46,459 nucleotides of DNA, from the NCBI GenBank assembly GCA_964434575.1, contig CAYSWB010000012.1, forward strand, positions 1-46,459. The letters are read 5' to 3'. Position 1 is the stretch's first letter. Each line of letters starts with the position of its first letter. The DNA comes from DAORHV01 sp964434575 (lineage in GTDB: Bacteria > Patescibacteriota > Gracilibacteria > Peribacterales > Peribacteraceae). A model generated the notes under the pieces. The model was not told the origin of the DNA, searched no databases, and was given only the letters and a program-made list of their open reading frames with translations. Shown one piece after another: positions 23,023 to 31,532 of the stretch. The translations under genes were made by a program, and so were the position numbers.

Positions 23023-23421
23023 ATGAGCACGGCCGTCTACGAGAAACTCCTGACCCACAAGCGCGAGCAAGCGGAACATCATTACACTCAGTACCTGCGT
23101 TACAAGGAGGAAGCCGACGACCTGGAAGACCAGCTGGACCGAGGAGTGACGCCCGACGTGGTGGTCGGCACCGCGATGACCGGCGAGCCGTACATGTCCA
23201 AACGGGAAAGAACCGAGGCGCGCATGCAAAAGGTGCTGGCCCTGTTCGAGCGGAAAAGCACTGGCAGCGGCATTGTCTTCGTTGAGGACGTGATGCGCGA
23301 ATGCAAGATCACCAAGAACCCCGCCAAGGAGTGGATGAACGCGCGGATCGACATGGACCCGGACAACTGCCCTTGGGAGCGACTGGACGGGATCAAGACG
23401 ATGTTCGTGCTGAAGAGATAA
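23023..23421 (+). CDS. Hypothetical protein, coiled coil plus small C-terminal domain
   Basis: 132 aa. Residues 5-40 form a charged amphipathic helix (EKLLTHKREQAEHHYTQYL, KEEADDLEDQLDR). Residues 60-130 look like a compact domain that could be winged-helix (GIVFVEDVMRECKITKNPAKEWMNARI, ending CPWERLDGIKTMFVLKR). No signal peptide. Not recognised. It lies on the plus strand between the Mrr-like gene and the Trypco2-like gene in the accessory region; no clear promoter box. Confidence 0.65.
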   Translation: MSTAVYEKLLTHKREQAEHHYTQYLRYKEEADDLEDQLDRGVTPDVVVGTAMTGEPYMSKRERTEARMQKVLALFERKSTGSGIVFVEDVMRECKITKNPAKEWMNARIDMDPDNCPWERLDGIKTMFVLKR

Positions 23422-23459
23422 TCTCGATGATGTGAATGCCCCATTCCGCGGCGAAGTGT

Positions 23460-23465
23460 TACACT
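23460..23465 (+). promoter_or_regulatory. -10 box (TACACT) of the Trypco2-like gene
   Basis: TACACT ends 8 nt before ATG 23474. It matches the host leaderless pattern. Confidence 0.45.
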
Positions 23466-23473
23466 AGTCGCAT

Positions 23474-23779
23474 ATGGAGCTTGCAGAGTTCGTAGAAAAG
23501 TCACTGCTCGGCATTACCACGGGAATAAGTAATGCACAGAAAAAGTTGGGGCAAACAGGGGGCGTTGGCCAAGTGAACCCACACGATATTATCGGTGCCT
23601 TGCAGGAAGATGTTGAATTTGACGTCGCTGTGACGGCCGCCCAGAGTGAAGCGGGGAAAGGCCAGGCTGGGGCTGGTATTCGAGTCATCGGCCTCGGTGT
23701 TCACGGTGAAATGAGTAGCGAGTCCAAAAACTCTGTGGCGACTAGGCTTCGGTTCAAGATCCCTGTCTATTATCCATAA
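23474..23779 (+). CDS. Trypco2-like small protein
   Basis: 101 aa. It has the layout of the trypsin-co-occurring domain 2 family: a MELAEFVEKSLLGI helix, then paired beta strands EFDVAVTAAQSEAG, AGIRVIGLGVHGEMSSES and SVATRLRFKIPVYYP. In known systems such domains accompany proteases and other effectors in bacterial conflict systems, probably as adaptors. Here it stands alone and is followed 20 nt later by a two-TM peptide. The assignment rests on pattern resemblance by eye. Confidence 0.6.
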   Translation: MELAEFVEKSLLGITTGISNAQKKLGQTGGVGQVNPHDIIGALQEDVEFDVAVTAAQSEAGKGQAGAGIRVIGLGVHGEMSSESKNSVATRLRFKIPVYYP

Positions 23780-23799
23780 ACGGTATACCTGCATAAGCA

Positions 23800-23976
23800 A
23801 TGCAAATTGCTAAAACAGCGCTGGTGTATTTTCTGCATCTAGTCGCATTGTTTGCGGGACTGGCCGCTATTAATGAAGGAATCAGACTCTGGCGAAAAGA
23901 ACACGATGAATTCGTAGGGTTATGCGTCGCCATCTCAGGATTGCTCGCTCTTTCCTTTGCACTAGGCCTGATTTAA
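23800..23976 (+). CDS. 58-aa two-TM membrane peptide
   Basis: ATG 23800 to TAA 23976. Two hydrophobic helices (ALVYFLHLVALFAGLAAI and FVGLCVAISGLLALSFALGLI) flank a charged loop (NEGIRLWRKEHDE). It is co-oriented with the Trypco2-like gene, 20 nt downstream, and probably co-transcribed. A membrane effector or anchor partner is an attractive but unproven idea. Lower GC than the window. Confidence 0.6.
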   Translation: MQIAKTALVYFLHLVALFAGLAAINEGIRLWRKEHDEFVGLCVAISGLLALSFALGLI

Positions 23977-23990
23977 CAAAGCACGCCCAG

Positions 23991-26900
23991 CTACAGCCCT
24001 CGAATATCCTGCTGCCCCCGCGCGAGGAAGGCACTGACGACTTCATCCGCGATCACCTTTGCCTCCGCGTTGCCAGTAGCGAAGATGATGTCCAGCAACT
24101 CACGTGCCTGCTTTACGAGCAGGCGGATGTCCCAGTCGCTCTTTACATCGCTTGTCACGATGAGCTGGAGGCAGCGTGCGCATTCCACTGGCCTCGTCTT
24201 CGCCATCGACGCTAGATGCTCTAACACGTGATAGTCGAACTCTATATCGGACCCAAGCTTCAGGGCATTCTCAAGGTTCTGCAGAGTCCAGTCGTCGTCG
24301 AATTTGCGAGATACAAACCAGTATCCGAAGGCGTCCATCTCGTGCACATGCTGGCTTCGGTCGGCTGCAGCTTTCGCTGCCGCCAGGCGCGATTCCCAGA
24401 ATGCTACGGCGCGCTTGATCCATTCCTGGCTCGGCTTTTCCGTGTGACGGATAATGTCCCCCATAATGAGTATGAGTTGCCCGCGGAGCTTCGCGTCTGC
24501 GCGCTGCAGGAAAGCCGCAATCGTTCCGTCATCCCCGTCGAGCTTGAGGATGCCGCGCAGGTAGAGGTAAGAGAGATGAATGCACAGCGCCCTTTTCAAG
24601 TCGCCACGATCCGAGTCGGGTATGGTCTCGATGCGATCAGAACAGAGGCGGTACTCGGGGATGAGCATCGTCGCCGTCTTATTGTAGGGACCTCCGCTAT
24701 AGAGTAAGTATGTGTTCCAAGCTCCGTCACGCAGGTTTTGCAGCGTGGGATCACTCGGGAATATTTGGGGCAGCATTCGCTCGACCCAATCGTGATCGGT
24801 GTAGTAGAGGGTCGGAAGCCACCTGCCATAGAGCGTGTGAATGAGCGGCGAGGTCTCTTGTTGCCGATCGAGATGGGCAGCCAAGACGGCCTCGGCCTCG
24901 GGTACATGCCGCATACCCCTTTCGATCGTCCCCCCTGGGCCCTCGATAATTTTCTTTTCGCGCAGGACCCATGAGATGTAGAAAATGACGGCCTCGATCG
25001 CGGAGCCGCGCACCGTATTTACCGCTTCGTCATACGGATTCATATTCTGCCTCGTCTCTTTCTCGGGCGCAGGGTCGGGATCCTGCGTAAAAGGCTGCAG
25101 GACTGCCCAGACCTCGCTACGGCAGGTGAGCGGTATACTGGCCGCCCCTTCCATGAGCCCACTGGAGACAAGTTCAACCACACTCCTTCGCGCCCCATTC
25201 CAATCGGGATCAAAATCAAATATGCGCCGTGCGTTGCGCCCCGGTATTTGGATAGGTTTCCCGAGGACCGCAGCGCACAGTTTCAGGACTCCTTCCCAAG
25301 GGAAGGGTCGCTTTGCCTTTATCGCCTCTCCAAATCCTCCGAGGACGTTACGAACATACGTAGGATCGGCCTCCGAAAACAGTGCCGCGTTGTCTGCAAA
25401 GCGCACAGGCTCCTCTGCAACCACACTTCTTAGGACGCCGCTAAGCCCATCAGGATCGGGTTCCTCCCACTCGCCTGTTGGCACCCAATCGCGAAGATAT
25501 GCGACGATCTCCTCGACGCTCTTTGATTGGAGCTCGCTTTTTTCTATCGGACTGACGCTGCTGACCGATCGAGCGAATGCGCTCGGGTCTTCATCAACAG
25601 GTTCGCCGAGGTCTGTGACCAAGTCGTCGCATTCGCGTTGCAGCGGGGCGGGCAGAATACCTCTAAACGGCACGAGACGCCTCCAGCGCCAGCCGCGCAC
25701 GACTCTATCCAACCTCTCCCGCTCTTGCTCAAGGTGTTCTAGACCCTTTAAATCGGGGCCAGCCTCGATTTTCCGAACGATCTCCTCCCTCTGCGCTGGA
25801 GACAAGAGATCGCCGTGTATTGCGGCGAGCTGGAAGTACTCCCGCTGTGTGGCGTCGTAGTCCCAGAGGTTTTCGTCGAGGAGCTTCTTTGCGACCAGTT
25901 CTGGCGGCGGATTCTCAAAGTCGCAGAGGAGTTGTATTGCGATCCGCTGAAAGATCGTCCAGCGCTTGGTGTCGAGGATTGCAATGACGCGCCCCATGGC
26001 CGACGCATCCTTTGCAATGATCTTGCCCGCCGTCTGATAAGCCGCCGTGATGAGACCGTTTGTGATCTCGTGGGAGTGGTACACGCCGTCGTATCCATCG
26101 ATGGCATGCCGCCAACTCGAGCCGTCATCGAATTCCCTCTCTTCACCTTCCCCGTGCCGCGCTTCCACGGCGGTAGCGAGCAAATCGCAAAGGAGTTCAA
26201 GCACGGGCAATCCGCCGCTTTCAGCAAGGGGCGGGATGGCTTCCTCTAGGGCATGCTCGTATTCGTGCGTCTGGATGCGCGTTTTAGGTTTTCGCCAGTA
26301 ATCTGGGGCACCTTCGTGGGGCTTGATCACGAGCAGGGCTGCTGCAAGCTCAAGAGCTTCTTTGGGATGGGCGGGCGCGAGATTTTTCGTGAGATCACCC
26401 AAGTCAAAGGGCAGGACAAACAAATTCGATGATGTTTCCAGGCACCGCGCGAACTTGGACGCGGTTTTCACGGCTAAGCGCGGCGGAAGCGCGACCGCGG
26501 TCTCCGCGAGATCGCAGAGCGCCATGATGTTTTCCGTATCCACGGACATAACGACTTCAAGCACTGCCTCTTGGCACTCGGGCAATGCCGCCATTCGCTT
26601 CAAGTATTTCAACTGGTGGCACCGGTAATGCGTTCCCGAGGGTGACGGGGCTGGAATCCGCTCGAAGAATCTTTCCTTGGCTAAGGGCTTGAGCCACTTG
26701 GGGCTTTGAAGTCGACCGAAGAAATACTCATACGCGGCCTCATTATTCGGCACACCCTCTTTGAGAATCTTCAGGTCTTCTGTAGTGGGCACATCTTTCG
26801 CAAGGAGCGCGTCCAGGACTGGATCGACTATCGAGTATTTTTTCTCAAATCGATCGAGGACGACCTCGTATATTTTCAGTAGCTGCTTCCAGTCCTCCTC

Positions 26901-27413
26901 CAAGGTTGAGTTCCGCGCCAGAGTCGGCCCGAGTCCGCGCATATGCGCACGCCCCGCAAAGCTGTGGTTCTTACGATTGAGACGGATCCAAGACCGAGCT
27001 TCCTCCGAGCCAACAGGTATATCGAGCGCTCTAAGAATGACTCGCACCTTGCCCTCCGCTGCCCCTTGTGAACTATCTGAAGCAGGGAGATCAACTAACG
27101 CCGCAAGCAGGCGGCTGAAGTAAATTCGTATATCCGCAATCTCTTTGTGATCCTCGAGTTCTGGGGCCTTGGTCAGTACAACGAGCATTCCTTTCAAACG
27201 ATTTTCGAGTTCGCGCAAAAGGTGGGCTACTAGGTGCGCAGAGGTAGCAAGCCCCCTGGGATTCGACATCAATGCGCAGGCATCGTGAAAAAAATCGGCA
27301 GGTCCGTAGCCGAGCAGGAGTTGAATTTTTCCATGCAACCTCTCCTCGCGTGGTGAGTAGAAAACGAGTGTTCGTGGGTCTTTTGCTACCCGTTGTTGTT
27401 CCTCGCCAGGCAT
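23991..27413 (-). CDS. Large orphan helical protein (about 1140 aa)
   Basis: The frame is open to 27617, but the first part translates the repeat-rich DNA and looks non-coding. Met 27413 (MPGEEQQRVAKDPRTLV) is the best start, though none has a Shine-Dalgarno or a close -10 box. The product is almost all alpha-helical with repeated Leu/Ala-rich helices reminiscent of HEAT/ARM-type solenoids (LVAHLLRELENRLKGML, ALELAAALLVIK, IVAYLRDW, VLEHLASMAKTRP). No nuclease, NTPase or membrane motif is seen. GC is visibly lower than in flanking housekeeping genes. Its neighbours suggest a defence or mobile-element role, possibly as a sensor or scaffold. Confidence 0.75.
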   Translation of the reverse strand: MPGEEQQRVAKDPRTLVFYSPREERLHGKIQLLLGYGPADFFHDACALMSNPRGLATSAHLVAHLLRELENRLKGMLVVLTKAPELEDHKEIADIRIYFSRLLAALVDLPASDSSQGAAEGKVRVILRALDIPVGSEEARSWIRLNRKNHSFAGRAHMRGLGPTLARNSTLEEDWKQLLKIYEVVLDRFEKKYSIVDPVLDALLAKDVPTTEDLKILKEGVPNNEAAYEYFFGRLQSPKWLKPLAKERFFERIPAPSPSGTHYRCHQLKYLKRMAALPECQEAVLEVVMSVDTENIMALCDLAETAVALPPRLAVKTASKFARCLETSSNLFVLPFDLGDLTKNLAPAHPKEALELAAALLVIKPHEGAPDYWRKPKTRIQTHEYEHALEEAIPPLAESGGLPVLELLCDLLATAVEARHGEGEEREFDDGSSWRHAIDGYDGVYHSHEITNGLITAAYQTAGKIIAKDASAMGRVIAILDTKRWTIFQRIAIQLLCDFENPPPELVAKKLLDENLWDYDATQREYFQLAAIHGDLLSPAQREEIVRKIEAGPDLKGLEHLEQERERLDRVVRGWRWRRLVPFRGILPAPLQRECDDLVTDLGEPVDEDPSAFARSVSSVSPIEKSELQSKSVEEIVAYLRDWVPTGEWEEPDPDGLSGVLRSVVAEEPVRFADNAALFSEADPTYVRNVLGGFGEAIKAKRPFPWEGVLKLCAAVLGKPIQIPGRNARRIFDFDPDWNGARRSVVELVSSGLMEGAASIPLTCRSEVWAVLQPFTQDPDPAPEKETRQNMNPYDEAVNTVRGSAIEAVIFYISWVLREKKIIEGPGGTIERGMRHVPEAEAVLAAHLDRQQETSPLIHTLYGRWLPTLYYTDHDWVERMLPQIFPSDPTLQNLRDGAWNTYLLYSGGPYNKTATMLIPEYRLCSDRIETIPDSDRGDLKRALCIHLSYLYLRGILKLDGDDGTIAAFLQRADAKLRGQLILIMGDIIRHTEKPSQEWIKRAVAFWESRLAAAKAAADRSQHVHEMDAFGYWFVSRKFDDDWTLQNLENALKLGSDIEFDYHVLEHLASMAKTRPVECARCLQLIVTSDVKSDWDIRLLVKQARELLDIIFATGNAEAKVIADEVVSAFLARGQQDIRGL

Positions 27414-27468
27414 GGGTTCATATTCTACGCCCAAAAGAATCCCGTGTAAGCACCCTACCCCCTCGGGG

Positions 27469-27704
27469 ATGACGGCGGTGACGACACTCGTTTGCCTATC
27501 GTCACTTCTAACGTCACCCATTTCGCGGCTTCCTGCTGAGGAAATCACGGACGGGTGACGGCGGTGACGGCAACTTGGGCCAGCTTCCGTACCCCCTATC
27601 AACTGGTAGGCAGCCACTCGGGTGACGGCTCGTCATTTTTCGCGCCGTCACCCACTTCTGGTCTTCCCGGAGCGGAAATCTGCGAGGGTGACGGCGGTGA
27701 CGGC
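27469..27704. repeat. Cluster of GGTGACGGC repeats at right end of island
   Basis: Double units GGTGACGGCGGTGACGGC at 27553-27570 and 27687-27704, a degenerate double unit at 27469-27484, a single copy at 27621-27629 and an inverted copy GCCGTCACC at 27644-27652. The word is the same as in the array at 22021-22068. The left part lies in the doubtful 5' end of the large ORF, the right part inside the gene fragment. Confidence 0.65.
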
Positions 27705-27901
27705 ATGTCCGCTCTCGTCAGGGCCGCTCTCTCCGCCGCCCGCTCCTTCTCCCACTCACGGATAGACATGAAATCGTCTATCCCCTGGAGCGTCTCGCTG
27801 ATCTCCGTTCTCATCTCGAATACAGCATTGGCTTCCCAGGTTCGAGTTGCCTCGTCGAGGTAGGCCACCGTTCGTGTTTCGTCCCCTCTGGCCCACCACT
27901 T
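27599..27901 (-). pseudogene. 3' fragment of an unrecognised gene
   Basis: About 100 codons that look coding (KWWARGDETRTVAYLDEA, FEMRTEISETLQGIDDF, SIREWEKERAAERAAL) and end in a Ser/Pro tail encoded by the repeats. Immediately upstream is an in-frame stop and, 18 nt on, the end of the ATPase gene, so the 5' part is missing. A GTG at 27868 could restart translation. The gene of origin cannot be named; the repeats in its tail are what one sees in replication genes of mobile elements. Confidence 0.45.
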
Positions 27902-27921
27902 TTACGTGCCCGGACCCATGC

Positions 27922-30621
27922 CTATCCGCGTGTGCCGCGCAGCGCCAATCGCTTCTGCACATCCACAACGCAGTAGGCAACCGCAGCCGCAAACAGAACC
28001 CACGCCCAATCCATCAGCGAAAGCGGGGCGCTCTCGAAGACAAACTGGAACGGCGGAGCGTAGACGAACAACAGCTGCAGTCCGATCATGATCGGCATGC
28101 CCGCCCACACCCACGTGTTGGTAAACAGGCCGACACTCAGGGCTGAATGCGTGAGTGAACGGCAGTGGAAGAGGTACGCCAGCTCGATGAAGATGAACAC
28201 GGTGACCGCCGCGGTTCGCGCCGTCTCCACGCTGCTGCCGTGCAGCAAGAGCCATTCGAAGATACCGAACGCGCTGACAAGCATGACGAGCGCGACGAGG
28301 CCGATGCGGAAAACCAGATGACGGTCGATCAGCGGGGCGGATGGCGGGCGCGGCGGGCGCTGCATGATGTCGGACTCCTTGGGTTCGAACGCCAGCGCCA
28401 AGCCCAAGAACAGCGACGTCATCATATTGATCCACAAAATCTGCAGCGGGAGAATGGGCAGGCGAAGACCGGCCAAGATGCCCACCATGAGCACCATTCC
28501 CTCGCCCAGATTGGTGGGCAGTGCCCACACGATGAACTTTTTGATGTTATCGAATACCGTGCGGCCTTCTTCCACCGCCGCCCGGATACTGGCAAAGTTA
28601 TCGTCGGCGAGTACCAGTGCAGCCGCTTCTTTGGCCACTTCTGTGCCGCCCTTGCCCATGGCCACGCCGATATCCGCCTGCTTGATCGCCGGCGCGTCAT
28701 TCACGCCGTCACCGGTCATGGCCACCACATGACCCAGGCTCTGGAGCGCTTTGACCAAACGCAACTTCTGCTCCGGCATCACGCGGGCAAACACGGCATA
28801 TTTCGCCGCGACATCCGCCAGCTTGGCGTCGTCCATTGCAGCCATCTCCACGCCGGTCACGGCCAGCAACTTGCCTTCGGCCTCCTTGCCGCGCAGGCCT
28901 ATGCGTCCGCCAATGGCAGCTGCGGTCAGAGGATGATCGCCGGTGATCATGGCGACGCGGATACCCGCCGTGTGGCAGGCATGCACCGCTTCTATCGCCT
29001 CTGCCCTTGGCGGGTCGATCATCGCCTCCATGCCGAGAAACACCAATTGCGACAACTGCGCCGCATCCAGCTTGGCGCTCTTCGGCAGATCGTACCGTGC
29101 CGCACAGATAATCACGCGCATGCCTTCCGATGCCAAGCGTTCGCACAGCGAGCGAATGTGCGCGGCATCGATGGCAACGTCGTTCCCCGCGGCATCGATC
29201 ATGGCCGTGCATCGCGGGAGCAGCGCCTCCAAAGAACCCTTGGCATACAGCACTGAACCGCTGCCGCCGCGATGCAGCGTGGCCATGTACTGGGTATCGG
29301 AATCGAACGGCAACACGCCGGCCTGCGGGAGAGACTTCAGCTCTTGCTGCTGGAATAAGCGTGCCTTTCCGGCAGCTACGAGCATGGCGATTTCGGTCGG
29401 ATCGCCGGTCACCGCGCTGCCGTCTTCTTTGCCGCCGAGCGATGCATCGTTGCACAGCACGCCGCAACGCAGCGTCTCGGTAAGCGCCCTTCCGGCGGCA
29501 CCGGGCCCCGGTGCCGGCGTGATGGCCCCGCTGCACGCGTACCCGTCGCCATCGATGCTGAACAGTTCTCCTCCGGACCAAACGCGCTTCACCGTCATCT
29601 GGTTGCGCGTGAGGGTGCCGGTTTTATCGCTGCAAATGACCGTCGTGCTGCCAAGCGTTTCCACCGCCGGCATGCGGCGAATGAGCGCGTTGCGGCGAGC
29701 CATGCGCGACACGCCGAAGGCAAGGGTGACCGTGACGACCGTGGGCAAGCCCTCGGGAATCATGGCGACCGACAGCGCCACGGCCGCCTTGATCATATCG
29801 GTCAGTTGCTGGCCCCGCAGAAGACCGACCACGAACGTGATAGATGACAACGACAGGATGAGAAACATCTGCCTGTGGCTGAACGCCTCCAGCTTCTTGG
29901 TGAGAGGCGTTGCGATCTCATCCGCATCGGCGATGAGCGATGAAATCGTCCCGAGCTCGGTCTGCATGCCGGTGGCCACGACCACCGCCTCCGCGGCGCC
30001 GCTGGTGACCAGCGTGCCGCAATAGACCATGTTATGACGATCGGCGAGTGTCGTCTCTTGGGAAACCGGAGTTATCCGCTTCTCCACGGGAACGGACTCC
30101 CCGGTAAGCGAGGATTCATCAATACGCAGTCCTTGCAGCTCCAACAGCTGGGCGTCTGCCGGGACTTTGTCACCCGCACGCAGCAGGAGAACGTCTCCCG
30201 GCACGATGTCCAATGACGACACAGACGTGTTGACGCCGCCACGGCGCACGAGCGCGGTTGTCGTCATCATCCCCTTTAAGGCGGCGATTGCGCTGCTGGC
30301 CTTCATGTCTTGGACGTAGCCCACCAACACGTTGATGGCGACCACAGCGAGAATGACGCCGGCATCGGTCCATTCGCGTATGCCGAGCTTGATGCAGCCG
30401 GCGGCAATGAGAACGTAGATCAGCGGCTGATTGATTTGCCCCCACGCACGCTCATACCAATACGTCGGCTTGCTGGAAGCGATGGCGTTGCGCCCGTACT
30501 GACGCAAGCGATCGGCCGCGGCCGCAGACGACAAACCCTGTTCCCTGTTGGTTCCGAGGGCCGATACGGTGTCTTGTGCCGGCTGCGCGTGCCAGGAAGT
30601 TGACGTGCGTGGAGAATGCAT
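27922..30621 (-). CDS. P2-type cation-transporting ATPase (Ca2+-ATPase-like)
   Basis: 899 aa, full length. N-terminal cation ATPase domain (GTNREQGLSSAAAADRLRQYGRNAI), actuator TGES (DESSLTGESVPVEKR), TM4 motif VAMIPEGLPTVVTVTLA, phosphorylation site DKTGTLT near residue 330, TGDHPLTA, and hinge GDGVNDAPAIKQADIGVAMG. The PEGLP motif fits P2A/P2B Ca2+ pumps and related Na+/K+ or H+ pumps; the exact ion cannot be settled by eye. It sits in the inner membrane and exports cations. ATG 30621 is chosen because TACAGT ends 8 nt upstream. Divergent from the zinc-ribbon gene. Confidence 0.92.
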   Translation of the reverse strand: MHSPRTSTSWHAQPAQDTVSALGTNREQGLSSAAAADRLRQYGRNAIASSKPTYWYERAWGQINQPLIYVLIAAGCIKLGIREWTDAGVILAVVAINVLVGYVQDMKASSAIAALKGMMTTTALVRRGGVNTSVSSLDIVPGDVLLLRAGDKVPADAQLLELQGLRIDESSLTGESVPVEKRITPVSQETTLADRHNMVYCGTLVTSGAAEAVVVATGMQTELGTISSLIADADEIATPLTKKLEAFSHRQMFLILSLSSITFVVGLLRGQQLTDMIKAAVALSVAMIPEGLPTVVTVTLAFGVSRMARRNALIRRMPAVETLGSTTVICSDKTGTLTRNQMTVKRVWSGGELFSIDGDGYACSGAITPAPGPGAAGRALTETLRCGVLCNDASLGGKEDGSAVTGDPTEIAMLVAAGKARLFQQQELKSLPQAGVLPFDSDTQYMATLHRGGSGSVLYAKGSLEALLPRCTAMIDAAGNDVAIDAAHIRSLCERLASEGMRVIICAARYDLPKSAKLDAAQLSQLVFLGMEAMIDPPRAEAIEAVHACHTAGIRVAMITGDHPLTAAAIGGRIGLRGKEAEGKLLAVTGVEMAAMDDAKLADVAAKYAVFARVMPEQKLRLVKALQSLGHVVAMTGDGVNDAPAIKQADIGVAMGKGGTEVAKEAAALVLADDNFASIRAAVEEGRTVFDNIKKFIVWALPTNLGEGMVLMVGILAGLRLPILPLQILWINMMTSLFLGLALAFEPKESDIMQRPPRPPSAPLIDRHLVFRIGLVALVMLVSAFGIFEWLLLHGSSVETARTAAVTVFIFIELAYLFHCRSLTHSALSVGLFTNTWVWAGMPIMIGLQLLFVYAPPFQFVFESAPLSLMDWAWVLFAAAVAYCVVDVQKRLALRGTRG

Positions 30622-30629
30622 TGGCCGGC

Positions 30630-30635
30630 ACTGTA
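30630..30635 (-). promoter_or_regulatory. -10 box (TACAGT) of the P2 ATPase gene
   Basis: TACAGT ends 8 nt before ATG 30621. Confidence 0.45.
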
Positions 30636-30656
30636 GCAAAGCCGAGAAAAAAATGT

Positions 30657-30662
30657 GAGAAT
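30657..30662 (+). promoter_or_regulatory. Extended -10 (TGTGAGAAT) of the zinc-ribbon gene
   Basis: GAGAAT preceded by TGT, ending 9 nt before ATG 30672. It is divergent from the ATPase promoter 21 nt away. Confidence 0.35.
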
Positions 30663-30671
30663 CCCTGCTCC

Positions 30672-31532
30672 ATGCACTCCAAGCATGACGAATGGTTCGG
30701 CCGGCGACATGCCGTCATCGCCACGATGCACGGCAAGGAACGTGTCATCGGGCCGCTGCTGCACGAAGCGTTCGGCATGAGCGCGGAGGTATGCGCCGGT
30801 ATAGATACCGACCGTTTCGGTACGTTTACAAGGGATGTCCGACGGCCGGGCACGCAAAGAGAAACGGCAAGGAAGAAAGCCCTGCTGGCGCTGCAACTGT
30901 CGCAGGCGGATATCGCGATTGCCAGCGAAGGGGCATTCAACCCCCATCCGGACGTTCCGTTCGTATGCGAGTCAGCCGAGGTTGTCCTCCTGCTCGACCG
31001 CAGGCACGGATTGGAAATCGCCGGATGGCACCATTCGCTGGACGTGCATACGCGACAAGAATGGGCGCACTCTGCGGACGAGGCGATCTCGATTGCGCAG
31101 GAATGGGATTTCCCAAGGCATGGGATCGTGGTGCGTGCGACGCCGGATTCGGCCCGCGGCATGCAAAAAGACATCGGATCGCTGGACGAGCTGGCACGCC
31201 ACGCAAGACATTTGCTGCGTTGGCCATGGAGACGCAAGGTTTTTCTGGAAACGGACATGCGCGCCCATCGCAACCCCACGCGCATGCTGGCCATCGAGAA
31301 AGCGACGAAGGACCTCATACAGCGAATGTGCCGCGCCTGCGTGAAGTGCGGTACGCCGGGCTTCGGACTGGCCGAGACGCGGGCGGGCCTGCCGTGCAGG
31401 CAGTGCCGGATGCCAACACGGAATGTACGTGAGCGCATATCGCGCTGCGTACGCTGCGGGCACAACGAAACCGCAACTCCTCGTTCCGATGAGTTCGCGG
31501 AGCCCGGCGAGTGCCGATGGTGCAACCCCTAG
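30672..31532 (+). CDS. DUF6671-like protein with C-terminal zinc ribbons
   Basis: 286 aa. Residues 10-190 match the pattern of the DUF6671 family as I remember it: GRRHAVIATMHGKERVIGPLL, GIDTDRFGTFTRDVRRPGTQ, ADIAIASEGAFNPHP, VVLLLDRRHGLEI. The C-terminal 70 residues hold four Cys pairs (CRACVKC, CRQC, CVRC, CRWC), consistent with two zinc ribbons. Function unknown; the DGF/SEG motifs look enzymatic. ATG 30672 is chosen from family start and the -10 box. Its stop overlaps the purK stop by 4 nt on the opposite strand. Confidence 0.75.
   Translation: MHSKHDEWFGRRHAVIATMHGKERVIGPLLHEAFGMSAEVCAGIDTDRFGTFTRDVRRPGTQRETARKKALLALQLSQADIAIASEGAFNPHPDVPFVCESAEVVLLLDRRHGLEIAGWHHSLDVHTRQEWAHSADEAISIAQEWDFPRHGIVVRATPDSARGMQKDIGSLDELARHARHLLRWPWRRKVFLETDMRAHRNPTRMLAIEKATKDLIQRMCRACVKCGTPGFGLAETRAGLPCRQCRMPTRNVRERISRCVRCGHNETATPRSDEFAEPGECRWCNP

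Noticed and set aside
27414..27617. N-terminal 68 codons of the large helical ORF
   Set aside because: They translate the GGTGACGGC repeat region, look unlike protein, and overlap the gene fragment on the same strand in another frame.
21810..27921. Integrase or transposase gene in the tRNA-Ala island
   Set aside because: Both strands were read; no tyrosine or serine recombinase or DDE motif was found, so no complete mobile element is claimed.
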